Of a stretch of DNA of 20,619 nt, positions 6,074-12,334 are shown in pieces. The position numbers and the translations under genes were made by a program. Under the pieces are notes generated by a model. The model was given only the letters and a program-made list of their open reading frames with translations. It was not told where the DNA came from and did no database searches. The DNA comes from a virus, in IMG/VR virus record IMGVR_UViG_3300009481_000141, positions 1 to 20,619 of that record; one strand, 5' to 3'. Position 1 is the first letter of the stretch. Every line of letters begins with the position of its first letter.

Positions 6074-6773
6074 CAAGCTTAAGAATGTAGTCACTCACTG
6101 GCTTCATTAAGACTGAACTAGTAACAGCTACAGCCGCCACAGCTCCTGTTGTTAAAGCAACTGGTGGTGGAGGTAGATATGTAAAAGCTATATCTTGTGG
6201 CTTCTCAGATATCCAGTTGGTGACACATTCACCATCTTCATTGAGTTCATATGACTCAACACGTTTGGTGCCAAATTTACCTTTACTACCAACAGGGGGA
6301 TCATCTGGTCTTGGACATGCAGGAGGTTCAGGTGGTGGTGGAGATGTAGGGGGAGGTGTTGGAGGCGAGGCACCACCAAATCCACTCATGTCAGCTCCTG
6401 TACCTTTATCATCTGTGCTTTGACTTTTAGATTTAGGTTGCTCTAGTGGTGGTGGTAATTGAACATTTTTTGCTGGTTCAATAACTGGTTGTAAATTATT
6501 GGGGTTATAGTCAAAGGCTGGCATGACGGGTTGTGTGCCGTCGCAGAGGAGTAAATTTCCAAATGGATCGTCCTCTATCAAGTTGTTGTTTCCAGAGGTC
6601 TCACGAGCCTCTACACAGCCCGGAACATCGACGATAGGAAAACCTATTGGACCAGTTATTAACTCCTGCGTGATGGGCACTGCAAGAGGGATACTATTAG
6701 GTACTGCTATCGCCCAGTCAGGTACTTCAGGAACCCTGACATTCCAAACTCTTATATCCCTTATATCAACCAC
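5958..6773 (-). CDS. Proline-rich membrane protein with basic C-terminal tail
   Basis: A 271-aa protein starting at GTG 6773, directly after the stop of the upstream 78-aa gene. Residues 1-100 are hydrophobic/proline-rich, including a GFPIVDVPGCVE segment and EDDPFGNLLLCD. A Pro/Ser-rich linker covers about 136-162. A hydrophobic helix lies near 205-224, followed by a strongly basic Lys/Arg tail (225-271). The plan suggests a membrane-anchored protein with a DNA- or lipid-binding cytoplasmic tail. No family is named. It converges on and overlaps the 5288-6073 gene by 116 nt. Confidence 0.6.
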   Translation of the reverse strand: MVDIRDIRVWNVRVPEVPDWAIAVPNSIPLAVPITQELITGPIGFPIVDVPGCVEARETSGNNNLIEDDPFGNLLLCDGTQPVMPAFDYNPNNLQPVIEPAKNVQLPPPLEQPKSKSQSTDDKGTGADMSGFGGASPPTPPPTSPPPPEPPACPRPDDPPVGSKGKFGTKRVESYELNEDGECVTNWISEKPQDIAFTYLPPPPVALTTGAVAAVAVTSSVLMKPVSDYILKLVKPLVKKTLKKVLPRLLKKKPKVLSVRERRLEQRNLKK

Positions 6774-7010
6774 TTAGAGATTAAGCGGTACTACGCCTCC
6801 AGTAGAGCTAGGCAGGGAAGGAATATCGACTTTTGGTAATGAGCCAGACACACCTTTCGTTAGTGCTGGAGTTATTGCCTTGATTAATTTATCTTGTAAA
6901 TGCTGCTGGGTTGATGGATTCTTGAGATAGAAATATCCAGCAACTGTGCCCCCAACAATCGAGATACTTATACCGAAACTCGCTATCGCAAGAATATTAA
7001 AGATTTTCAT
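6774..7010 (-). CDS. Small single-pass membrane protein
   Basis: A 78-aa protein when started at ATG 7010. An in-frame TTG at 7049 would add 13 polar residues before a methionine that already begins a good N-terminal helix. A transmembrane segment spans about 5-28, followed by an amphipathic region with Gln/Lys and a Pro/Ser/Gly-rich end. The next gene follows with zero spacing, so the two likely form a unit and perhaps a complex. Function unknown. Confidence 0.6.
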   Translation of the reverse strand: MKIFNILAIASFGISISIVGGTVAGYFYLKNPSTQQHLQDKLIKAITPALTKGVSGSLPKVDIPSLPSSTGGVVPLNL

Positions 7011-7089
7011 TGCTAATGCAAAGCTATCTTTAATTTTATAGGTTTTCAAAATGGAACAGATTGATTCACTATTTGTAAGTAGTTAATCT

Positions 7090-7641
7090 GTGGTTAATCG
7101 AGGTCAGTCATTGATACCAGAACGCTGGGAGAATTACCGATTTGGACTAGTTGAAATCTCTAAGGGGGCTGCCCTCAGAAGATTTAAACAATCAATTAAA
7201 GACGAATGGGGATGCTGCGCTTATTGCGGCAAGGTACATGCTAATGACGTTAAGATTCACTTAACCATTGATCATGTTCGACCAAAGGCTCACGGTGGTA
7301 GCAGTTTAAGAACTAACTTAGTTCCAGCTTGCTTGCCATGTAATTCAGCCAAGGGATCTACTCGTGACTGGATGGTGTGGTATGAGGCACAATCTTTTTT
7401 CTGCCCCGACAGAGCTGCCAGAATAAAGACATGGATCAAGCCATTGAACAACGATCTCTTCGACTTATGGTGTTTATCAGGAGGTGTTTCTAGTGAATCC
7501 AGACTTGACTCCAGAACAGAAGTTCATGCTTCACAGGATTGCGATAGAAACGAAGGATTTATCGAGAGACGAATTAATCGAGGCGTTACTAGGTTGCTGG
7601 GAGGGCAGATTTGTACAGAAGCAAGCCTTTCTTGCTGCTAG
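7090..7641 (+). CDS. HNH endonuclease
   Basis: HNH nuclease of the zinc-bound type. Cys43-x-x-Cys46 and Cys81-x-x-Cys84 form the metal site. The core reads TIDHVRPKAHGGSSLRTNLV with catalytic Asp61-His62 and Asn76, followed by CNSAKG. The expected fold ends near residue 120. The remaining tail (about 135-183) is read from the shifted frame of the overlapping NblA-like gene and has no conserved look, so the gene may have lost an earlier stop. The start at GTG 7090 is the only one available. Such genes in phages are homing or packaging-linked nicking enzymes; which applies cannot be told. It is divergent from 6774-7010. Confidence 0.8.
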   Translation: MVNRGQSLIPERWENYRFGLVEISKGAALRRFKQSIKDEWGCCAYCGKVHANDVKIHLTIDHVRPKAHGGSSLRTNLVPACLPCNSAKGSTRDWMVWYEAQSFFCPDRAARIKTWIKPLNNDLFDLWCLSGGVSSESRLDSRTEVHASQDCDRNEGFIERRINRGVTRLLGGQICTEASLSCC

Positions 7642-7831
7642 TAAAGATGCTGGTTTTGTCTTCAAATTCAATGAAGGCTCTGCTTTTATTCCTCCTACAG
7701 AAGAGCAAGAATCTACTGATTCCTTCTTATGCCTGTTTGAAGACGAAGAGGAAGATGAATTCGAAGAAGTATTTGAATCTCAAAGTTTTGAATTAGATAT
7801 GGAAGCTATTGTCTTAGATAAGGAAGATTAG
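7493..7831 (+). CDS. nblA: NblA-like phycobilisome degradation protein with acidic tail
   Basis: NblA adapts phycobilisomes to the Clp protease so that they are degraded. The first 55 residues fit NblA: DLTPEQKFMLHRI, then LSRDELIEALLGCW and a short helix with KQAFLAA. They correspond to the L(S/T)xEQxF and (M/L)SREQ blocks of the family. A strong Shine-Dalgarno sequence (AGGAGGTG, 7479-7486) sits 6 nt before GTG 7493, deciding this start. Family members are about 60 residues; this protein has 112 because of an acidic extension (about 70-112, rich in Glu/Asp/Phe). It overlaps the HNH gene by 149 nt. NblA-like proteins have been described in cyanophages. Family call probable; function inferred. 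Confidence 0.65.
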   Translation: MNPDLTPEQKFMLHRIAIETKDLSRDELIEALLGCWEGRFVQKQAFLAASKDAGFVFKFNEGSAFIPPTEEQESTDSFLCLFEDEEEDEFEEVFESQSFELDMEAIVLDKED

Positions 7832-7878
7832 CAATTCAAGTTTGATTGCGATATATTACAAAGTGAAAGACGAGGCTT
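7832..7878 (+). promoter_or_regulatory. Intergenic region with GATATA promoter-like motif
   Basis: A 47-bp gap with TTCAAG followed by CGATATA, close in form to the gap at 3811-3854. It may carry a promoter for the coupled gene series from 7879 to 9150. Weak evidence, based on two copies only. Confidence 0.3.
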
Positions 7879-8352
7879 ATGGAAGTATTAATCACAGGTG
7901 CAATGGCTGTTGTCGTTGGGCTTGCAACAGGACAATTTGTTTCGATTGGTTTAAAGAATAAAAAAGGGGATCACTCAGAACTATTTCAGAAAATAGATGC
8001 TATCGAAAGGGTGATTCCTACATTAATTCCTCGCACAGAAGTTCAAGAAGTAATTAATAAAGTTCCACCTTTAGTAGCTCAGCAAGTTCAATCAGAACTA
8101 ACAACAATGGCTACTCAACTCACAGCACAGATTCCTGTTCAGCAGCCACCCGTCTCAGCTCAGATACCACCAATGCCACCAGCATTTGAAGAGCAGCACA
8201 GGCAGAACTTAGCAAAAATGAAAGAGTTAGAAGCACGTATTCAGGAAGCTACTGCACCGATACAACAGCCAGCTCAGACACAAATGAGTCTTCCTCAGAT
8301 GGAAGCATTAGCAAAACAAATGCCAAAGCGTGGACGTAAGCCACGTCAGTGA
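7879..8352 (+). CDS. Membrane-anchored protein with AT-hook-like C-terminus
   Basis: A 157-aa protein starting at ATG 7879. An N-terminal transmembrane helix (about 4-25) is followed by a helical segment (40-85). A Gln/Pro-rich linker with repeated QQPP/PPMPP comes next, then a second helix with EELEAR-like heptads (about 105-122). The terminal segment PKRGRKPRQ resembles an AT-hook or a basic DNA-binding tip. The stop overlaps the next start (GTGA, 8349-8352). The plan would suit tethering DNA to the membrane, but that is a guess from composition. Confidence 0.65.
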   Translation: MEVLITGAMAVVVGLATGQFVSIGLKNKKGDHSELFQKIDAIERVIPTLIPRTEVQEVINKVPPLVAQQVQSELTTMATQLTAQIPVQQPPVSAQIPPMPPAFEEQHRQNLAKMKELEARIQEATAPIQQPAQTQMSLPQMEALAKQMPKRGRKPRQ

Positions 8353-8432
8353 TCAGTTGGATTATTCCTAGCATTTGTTTATTAGTACTTGGAATTTACT
8401 GGTTGGTTTACATTTATCCAGAGCGAAATTAA
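8349..8432 (+). CDS. 27-aa single-helix membrane peptide
   Basis: The start GTG at 8349 overlaps the previous stop as GTGA, and the stop TAA at 8430-8432 overlaps the next ATG as TAATG. Both junctions argue for real translation. The peptide is one hydrophobic helix (IIPSICLLVLGIYWLVYIY) with a short charged end (PERN). A peptide of the same length and plan is encoded at 12099-12182. It could be a regulator of a membrane complex or a lysis-related peptide. Function unknown. Confidence 0.5.
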   Translation: MISWIIPSICLLVLGIYWLVYIYPERN

Positions 8433-8578
8433 TGAATTGCTGGCACTGTAATACTGAATTAATTTGGGGTAGTGACTCAGATCTCCCAATTCCTTCTGAA
8501 GAATTCGATTTCATAACCAATTTAAGCTGTCCTAAATGTGAATCAGAAGTAGAGGTTTATCACAGAAAAACAAATTGA
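8432..8578 (+). CDS. Small zinc-ribbon protein
   Basis: A 48-aa protein with two CxxC knuckles: Cys3-x-x-Cys6 (NCWHCNTELIWG) and Cys32-x-x-Cys35 (LSCPKCESEVEVY). This is a classical rubredoxin-like zinc ribbon. The start ATG 8432 overlaps the preceding stop (TAATG), and the end overlaps the next TTG start (TTGA). A homologue is encoded at 17708-17863, sharing the C-x-x-C, LIW and EVY positions. Likely a small nucleic-acid- or protein-binding module, possibly a transcription modulator; target unknown. Confidence 0.65.
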   Translation: MNCWHCNTELIWGSDSDLPIPSEEFDFITNLSCPKCESEVEVYHRKTN

Positions 8579-9150
8579 TAGATGTTCCTTTTATTCATGA
8601 TTTTTATTTAGAAAGTTTTCCTTCTAATAAAGATAAACTTATAGATTTTATTGAAAACGGAGAAGAAGATAACACTCAGGATCTCAGTTGGACTGATCTA
8701 TGTTCTCTTGAAGTACAAGGGATTACAGGTGACAATCCCTTTAATTATCTAGCTCCAGTATTGAAAGAGTTTATTGGTGATTTAGGTCTAGATATTTCAA
8801 AAATAAATCTTCGCCTGATGGGCATATGGCGTAACACATATCGAAGAGGTGATTTTCAAGAAGTACATGATCATAATTATGATGATATCTCTGGAGTCAT
8901 TTTTCTGACTGATGAACAAGAAGATGATGGTAAATTTTATTTTTTAAACAAAAGTGGAAACGAGATTCCTTTTTCTTGGGACAAACTAAGAAAAGATAAT
9001 GAGAGGAAGATTCACGCACGTAGGCATTACATAAAAGCCGAGAGAGGCAAAGTAATTCTATTTCCTTCATACCTCCAACATGGAGTCACTGTTCACAAAT
9101 CAGATAATCCAAGAAGAACAGCAGCGTTTAATCTTCGGTTTTTAGAGTGA
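8575..9150 (+). CDS. 2OG-Fe(II) oxygenase superfamily protein
   Basis: Probable 2-oxoglutarate/Fe(II)-dependent oxygenase (191 aa) of the type common in marine cyanophages. The double-stranded beta-helix signature is visible. VHDHNYDDISGVIFL (H98/D99/H100) supplies proximal metal ligands, GKVILFPSYLQHGV supplies distal H169, and RRTAAFNLRF supplies an Arg (180 or 181) for 2OG binding. The start TTG 8575 overlaps the zinc-ribbon stop as TTGA, implying coupling. The substrate is unknown; families of this form act on proteins, nucleotides or small molecules. Its 3' end overlaps by 23 nt the end of a second, convergent oxygenase gene (9128-9736). Confidence 0.75.
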   Translation: MIDVPFIHDFYLESFPSNKDKLIDFIENGEEDNTQDLSWTDLCSLEVQGITGDNPFNYLAPVLKEFIGDLGLDISKINLRLMGIWRNTYRRGDFQEVHDHNYDDISGVIFLTDEQEDDGKFYFLNKSGNEIPFSWDKLRKDNERKIHARRHYIKAERGKVILFPSYLQHGVTVHKSDNPRRTAAFNLRFLE

Positions 9151-9736
9151 CCAATTTATCTATTACTCCTTCGGGGATAGTTTTGTATGCTTTTTCACTA
9201 AACATATCAAAGGCAATAGTTATTCTTTCGCTATCTCCGTTGTATTGATCAGTCCAGTGAGTTGTACCACTATTGAAGAAATGAAAATTGCCGGGAATAT
9301 TTAATAGTTTTTCATCCTTGATAAATGTTCTGTAGTAAGTAGAAGTTGAACCATCGGCTTTAACAGTCAAGTGTCCACACAGAGAATCAAGAGGATCAAC
9401 AATACCTCTGAAGTGTGCGTGGGGTTTTATTTGCTCACCCTTTCTTAGAACATTGGCCCAGCATTTGACATGTAATTGTTTAATCTTGGTCTCAGTGTAA
9501 TTTTGATAGCCTTTTAGAATCCATTTACGTAAGGGCTCAGCCTCTTGCCAATTCAATACGTTGTACCAGAAATATCTAGAAGTTAGAGAGTTAGGACTTA
9601 AGCCAGTTCCACTGTTTCCATCATTGCCATCGTATGAAGTATTTGGAAATTTCTCGATAATCACTGGCTCTTCTTTAAGTATTTTCTGCTCCAGCGGATC
9701 GCAGTTAATGTCACTTTCGATAACAATTGTTTTCAT
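9128..9736 (-). CDS. Second 2OG-Fe(II) oxygenase-like protein
   Basis: A 202-aa protein with ATG 9736 overlapping the halogenase stop (TAATG); the longer TTG-type start at 9760 is unnecessary. Residues 91-123 contain KPHAHFRG (H106/H108) followed by a CGHLTV strand. Residues 149-177 contain GNFHFFNSGTTHWT (H160) and GDSERITIAFD (R171). These match the two-His metal site and 2OG-binding Arg of the cupin-like oxygenase fold. Sequence similarity to the 8575-9150 protein is slight, so they are not recent duplicates. It is the last gene of the DUF5664-halogenase-oxygenase unit, so it probably acts on the same substrate pathway as the halogenase. Confidence 0.7.
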   Translation of the reverse strand: MKTIVIESDINCDPLEQKILKEEPVIIEKFPNTSYDGNDGNSGTGLSPNSLTSRYFWYNVLNWQEAEPLRKWILKGYQNYTETKIKQLHVKCWANVLRKGEQIKPHAHFRGIVDPLDSLCGHLTVKADGSTSTYYRTFIKDEKLLNIPGNFHFFNSGTTHWTDQYNGDSERITIAFDMFSEKAYKTIPEGVIDKLVTLKTED

Positions 9737-10872
9737 TATTTCTTCACTCCATCCATCCAATATTTGATACTCGTTGGAGCCCAGCAGCCGTACTCAGGTA
9801 ATCGACCTTGCTGTTCAAAGGTCTTAACAACTGATATAGGTAACGGCTCTAGGGTTTGAGTTAACTCATTAAATTTAGGGTCTATCTTTGTCCGTAGATT
9901 TCTTGCATGTTTCCAGAATTTAGTTTCAAATTTAGAACCGTTCTGATAATGCCAAAGAATAAATCTTTCTATCTCATGGATCTTATTATGAATCCACTTA
10001 GTTAAAGGTTCTGTTTTATTTTGTGGTCTAATTATTTGATCAAAGCATTGAACCACCCATTCCGTATGTATCCAACAAGCTGTTGCCTCTAAAGGTTCCA
10101 AGAAGTAAAGACGATTTCCATTAAGAAATACTCGCTTATCAATAACAGGATTCTTTGCTATGTAGCTTTTAAATTCAAGATGACCTGTTATGTACGCATC
10201 AAATTGATCCTGTAAATTATGGATTGCTTCTTTTTTAGTAGTTATATCTTTGTTGTATAAATAACCTAAAGCTCCTTGACTGCTTGGCAGGTCTGGTTTT
10301 GCAGGTAACACAAAACTCCAACCGTCAGAAGTTGCAACAGCTCTGGTATAAGAGAGAATTGATGTGTCCCATTTTGGCTTAGCTAGTAGACAAGAGTTAA
10401 CTGGCGTAATCAGAGGTGAGTAATCGTCATCATCTTTAGGTCTTCCTCTGCAATCAAATATATAGTCAGCATCAACGTCAGAATAGTTATCTACGTTTTG
10501 GTGAATAATATTGAATTGTCCAGACTTAACTACTATTTCCTGTAATTTTTTTGGGAAAAAATGCATCCCAACATTCTTAGGGGGAAACGGATGAAAGATT
10601 TCTTTCTTATGCCCCCAACCTTCGTAAAGGATTCCTGTCTTTATGGTTGCGTCAATTTGATTCTTATACCAATTGAATTCTTCGTTTAAAACATTCCAAA
10701 GCAAATGTGGTTGGTGAGGAAAGGTAGCTTGACCAACTTTTTCAGCAGGAGTATTGGGGTCATAGATAATCGAAATCTCTATTTCAAGACCTGTGTCTTT
10801 AGCAAGATCACCTAGTTGAAGTGCTGTAAAACAACCTGCATTCCCAGCACCAATTACTGCTACTTTGATCAT
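9736..10872 (-). CDS. Flavin-dependent (tryptophan-type) halogenase
   Basis: A 378-aa FAD enzyme predicted to use FADH2, O2 and halide to make a hypohalous intermediate. It has an N-terminal Rossmann motif, VIGAGNAG (7-14). The family's catalytic Lys is probably Lys78 in TIKTGILYEGWG. The family block EPLEATACW (259-267) covers the position of the active-site Glu. The WxWxIP motif typical of tryptophan halogenases is altered to GWSFVLP (184-190). It is shorter than PrnA-type enzymes (over 500 aa). Homologues of this annotation are widespread in marine cyanophages without a known substrate. It is coupled by TAATG overlaps to both neighbours. Confidence 0.85.
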   Translation of the reverse strand: MIKVAVIGAGNAGCFTALQLGDLAKDTGLEIEISIIYDPNTPAEKVGQATFPHQPHLLWNVLNEEFNWYKNQIDATIKTGILYEGWGHKKEIFHPFPPKNVGMHFFPKKLQEIVVKSGQFNIIHQNVDNYSDVDADYIFDCRGRPKDDDDYSPLITPVNSCLLAKPKWDTSILSYTRAVATSDGWSFVLPAKPDLPSSQGALGYLYNKDITTKKEAIHNLQDQFDAYITGHLEFKSYIAKNPVIDKRVFLNGNRLYFLEPLEATACWIHTEWVVQCFDQIIRPQNKTEPLTKWIHNKIHEIERFILWHYQNGSKFETKFWKHARNLRTKIDPKFNELTQTLEPLPISVVKTFEQQGRLPEYGCWAPTSIKYWMDGVKK

Positions 10873-11327
10873 TAATCTAAACCTAGATTTATTGGATCAA
10901 CTTCTGATGATTTCCAATCGGTCGAAAACTTCAATGATTGGGAATCATCTAACGGATGACATTTCAAGACTTCCTTATAAAGTTCGTGGTCAAACTCAAA
11001 TGAATCAGATTTAAGACCATCGCCTTTAGTGAAAGCTTGTCCGTCTGGACCAGTAAAACGATCATCAGTTCCCCAGCTATTGCGCTGGTATTCCATTAAA
11101 AAGAGCAGGCAGCATCCAGCATGTGCGAGATGCGAGTATCCAGTTTCTTTGTCGTTATCTTCTCCTCTCCACCAAGCGAATATATGTCTGCATAAGGCTG
11201 CGAAATATCTTCCCCACTCGGTTCCTCTACACCAATTATTCGCTGAATACTTTGCGCTCCCATAGCTGAGAACGTCAGCGATGTCTGTAATAGAAGCCCA
11301 AGGCACGAGATCAAAACGAGTCTTCAC
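10872..11327 (-). CDS. dATP/dGTP diphosphohydrolase-domain protein (DUF5664)
   Basis: A 151-aa protein. Residues 3-80 fit the DUF5664 helical domain: RFDLVPW, LSYGSAKYSANNW, RYFAALCRHIFAWWRGEDNDKETG-type segment and HLAHAGCCLLFLMEY. The family belongs to the MazG-like all-alpha NTP pyrophosphatases; some members (MazZ) hydrolyse dGTP or dATP in phages with altered bases. The tail beyond 85 is polar and unassigned. The start is GTG 11327, and the stop overlaps the halogenase ATG (TAATG). It heads the operon 11327-9128, so the halogenase and oxygenase may act on nucleotides. That pathway link is an inference. Confidence 0.75.
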   Translation of the reverse strand: MKTRFDLVPWASITDIADVLSYGSAKYSANNWCRGTEWGRYFAALCRHIFAWWRGEDNDKETGYSHLAHAGCCLLFLMEYQRNSWGTDDRFTGPDGQAFTKGDGLKSDSFEFDHELYKEVLKCHPLDDSQSLKFSTDWKSSEVDPINLGLD

Positions 11328-11362
11328 TTAATTAGCTTTCATTCTGCCTAGGATAATGTTAG

Positions 11363-11638
11363 TTGAATGAGAGGGCAAGCGTATTGAGTGATAACTCAGG
11401 CAAAGACAGACAAAAGCTTTTGACATGTGCCGTCATGGAGCGTCAGTTGCTTGAGGCTTTTGCTCTATGTAGTGCTCTTCTTAATGAATCGGATAAATCT
11501 TTAAATCCGACTCTTGTCATTGTCATGTTCACTTTGATCCATAACTTTCACTTTTTTCTAATGGTGAAGTACGTACCAAAGGAGTTCTGGCCTAAAAAAT
11601 TATTATTACTCGGAGCCGAATATGGGCCTAAGAAATAA
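11363..11638 (+). CDS. Small hypothetical membrane protein
   Basis: The frame from TTG 11363 gives 91 aa; ATG 11435 gives 67 aa and would be a better codon, though neither has a strong ribosome site. The central part has a hydrophobic stretch (LVIVMFTLIHNFHFFLMV) likely to cross the membrane, followed by a Lys/Pro-rich end. It overlaps the next gene by 17 nt. A possible -10 box (GATAAT) lies at 11352-11357 in the divergent gap with the DUF5664 gene. No family recognised. Confidence 0.45.
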   Translation: MNERASVLSDNSGKDRQKLLTCAVMERQLLEAFALCSALLNESDKSLNPTLVIVMFTLIHNFHFFLMVKYVPKEFWPKKLLLLGAEYGPKK

Positions 11639-11879
11639 AAAGTCTGCATTAGTCAGAAAGCACTTAGCTAGAGCACGGAGAGCTAATCACCATGCACAGA
11701 ACTATGGTGGAAGTACAGGCGGTAGGAAGAGTATTGATCGTGGATCTGGTATCAGCGTATTGAATAGAAGATCTGCTGAGCAAGCTGCGGAGAGTCAAGT
11801 ATTTAAAGATGATCTAGATCAATACGGTGCAAGGCGAGAAGCATGGGAAGCAAGAAAGTTGCCTTCTCTAGGCACTTAA
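11622..11879 (+). CDS. Small basic hypothetical protein
   Basis: An 85-aa Arg-rich protein starting at ATG 11622 within the end of the preceding gene. The first half is strongly basic (RKHLARARRANHH) with a Gly-rich hinge. The second half is acidic-helical with RREAWEARK. The basic arm could bind nucleic acid or a virion partner. No family is recognised. A 13-nt gap separates it from the lipoprotein gene. Confidence 0.5.
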   Translation: MGLRNKKSALVRKHLARARRANHHAQNYGGSTGGRKSIDRGSGISVLNRRSAEQAAESQVFKDDLDQYGARREAWEARKLPSLGT

Positions 11880-11892
11880 CCAAATAACAAAA

Positions 11893-12102
11893 ATGAAAAA
11901 ACTTTTACTAGTGTTGCCAATCCTTCTTGCCGGATGTGGTCTTGGAATGAATAACGGAGGAGGAGGTGGTGGTCGAGGATTAGACGCTTACTCTTTCATG
12001 AATACAGGTAGTGCAGACTCATACACATGCGAAGAAGTTGGAGACCAGAGAGAATCATATTGTGCTACCGGCGAACATCCGAACTTGTGCAATTGTTCAT
12101 GA
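11893..12102 (+). CDS. Small lipoprotein
   Basis: A 69-aa protein with MKKLLLVLPILLAGC, a textbook lipoprotein signal with lipobox LAGC and lipidated Cys15. The mature chain has a Gly run and four further Cys residues near the C-terminus, suggesting disulfide bonds in the periplasm. The stop overlaps the next start (ATGA). In phages small lipoproteins act as outer-membrane spanins or superinfection-exclusion factors. The pairing with a 27-aa membrane peptide is suggestive but not decisive. Confidence 0.75.
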   Translation: MKKLLLVLPILLAGCGLGMNNGGGGGGRGLDAYSFMNTGSADSYTCEEVGDQRESYCATGEHPNLCNCS

Positions 12103-12182
12103 CTACCTTTTTTCTACTGCTACTAGTAATAGCAGCTTATATCAACTTATTCTTCACGTACAAGCGTAGAAAGGATCTATAG
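12099..12182 (+). CDS. 27-aa single-helix membrane peptide
   Basis: ATG 12099 overlaps the lipoprotein stop (ATGA), a strong coupling signal. The peptide is a hydrophobic helix (TTFFLLLLVIAAYINLFFTY) with a basic cytoplasmic tail KRRKDL. It has the same length and general plan as the peptide at 8349-8432, but the charge of the tail differs. It may partner the lipoprotein. Too short for family assignment. Confidence 0.5.
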   Translation: MTTFFLLLLVIAAYINLFFTYKRRKDL

Positions 12183-12186
12183 AGTG

Positions 12187-12307
12187 TAGCCCGATAAGTG
12201 GACATTTGCCCCGTCATCGGGCTGGTGACCCGAAGGTCGGAAACACGTTGTAGCAATGATTCTGGGCGTACATTAAAAGTACTTGACAGAACTCTCGATT
12301 ATGTCCA
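12187..12307 (+). other. Att-like copy of tRNA-fMet anticodon arm with flanking TGTCCA
   Basis: At 12218-12239 the sequence matches 18 of 22 positions of the expected tRNA-fMet anticodon-stem region, including CGGGCT and ACCCGAAGGTCG, with the CATA of the loop changed to GGTG. An inverted TGGACA lies at 12199-12204 and a direct TGTCCA at 12302-12307, the motif of the candidate integrase arm sites. An alternative 8-bp hairpin pairs AGCCCGAT (12187-12194) with ATCGGGCT (12216-12223). No T-arm or acceptor stem is present. It could be a relic or secondary attachment site, or a structured RNA leader. This covers the 152-bp gap before 12335. Confidence 0.4.
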
Positions 12308-12311
12308 TGAT
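12283..12311 (+). promoter_or_regulatory. Putative sigma-70 promoter
   Basis: A perfect -35 box TTGACA (12283-12288) lies 17 bp before CATGAT (12306-12311), a 4/6 match to TATAAT. GTAC half-sites at 12268 and 12279 flank the -35 region and could form an operator. It would drive the short gene at 12335. Confidence 0.4.
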
Positions 12312-12334
12312 GATTTCACTTGCCTTAAACATTA

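Noticed and set aside
6217-6423. Gly-rich plus-strand protein
   Set aside because: Antisense of the proline-rich linker of the 271-aa gene; Gly/Pro mirror composition is expected.
12187-12260. Divergent tRNA-Thr(GGT) gene
   Set aside because: The anticodon-like stem-loop is good but no T-loop, D-arm or acceptor pairing can be made.
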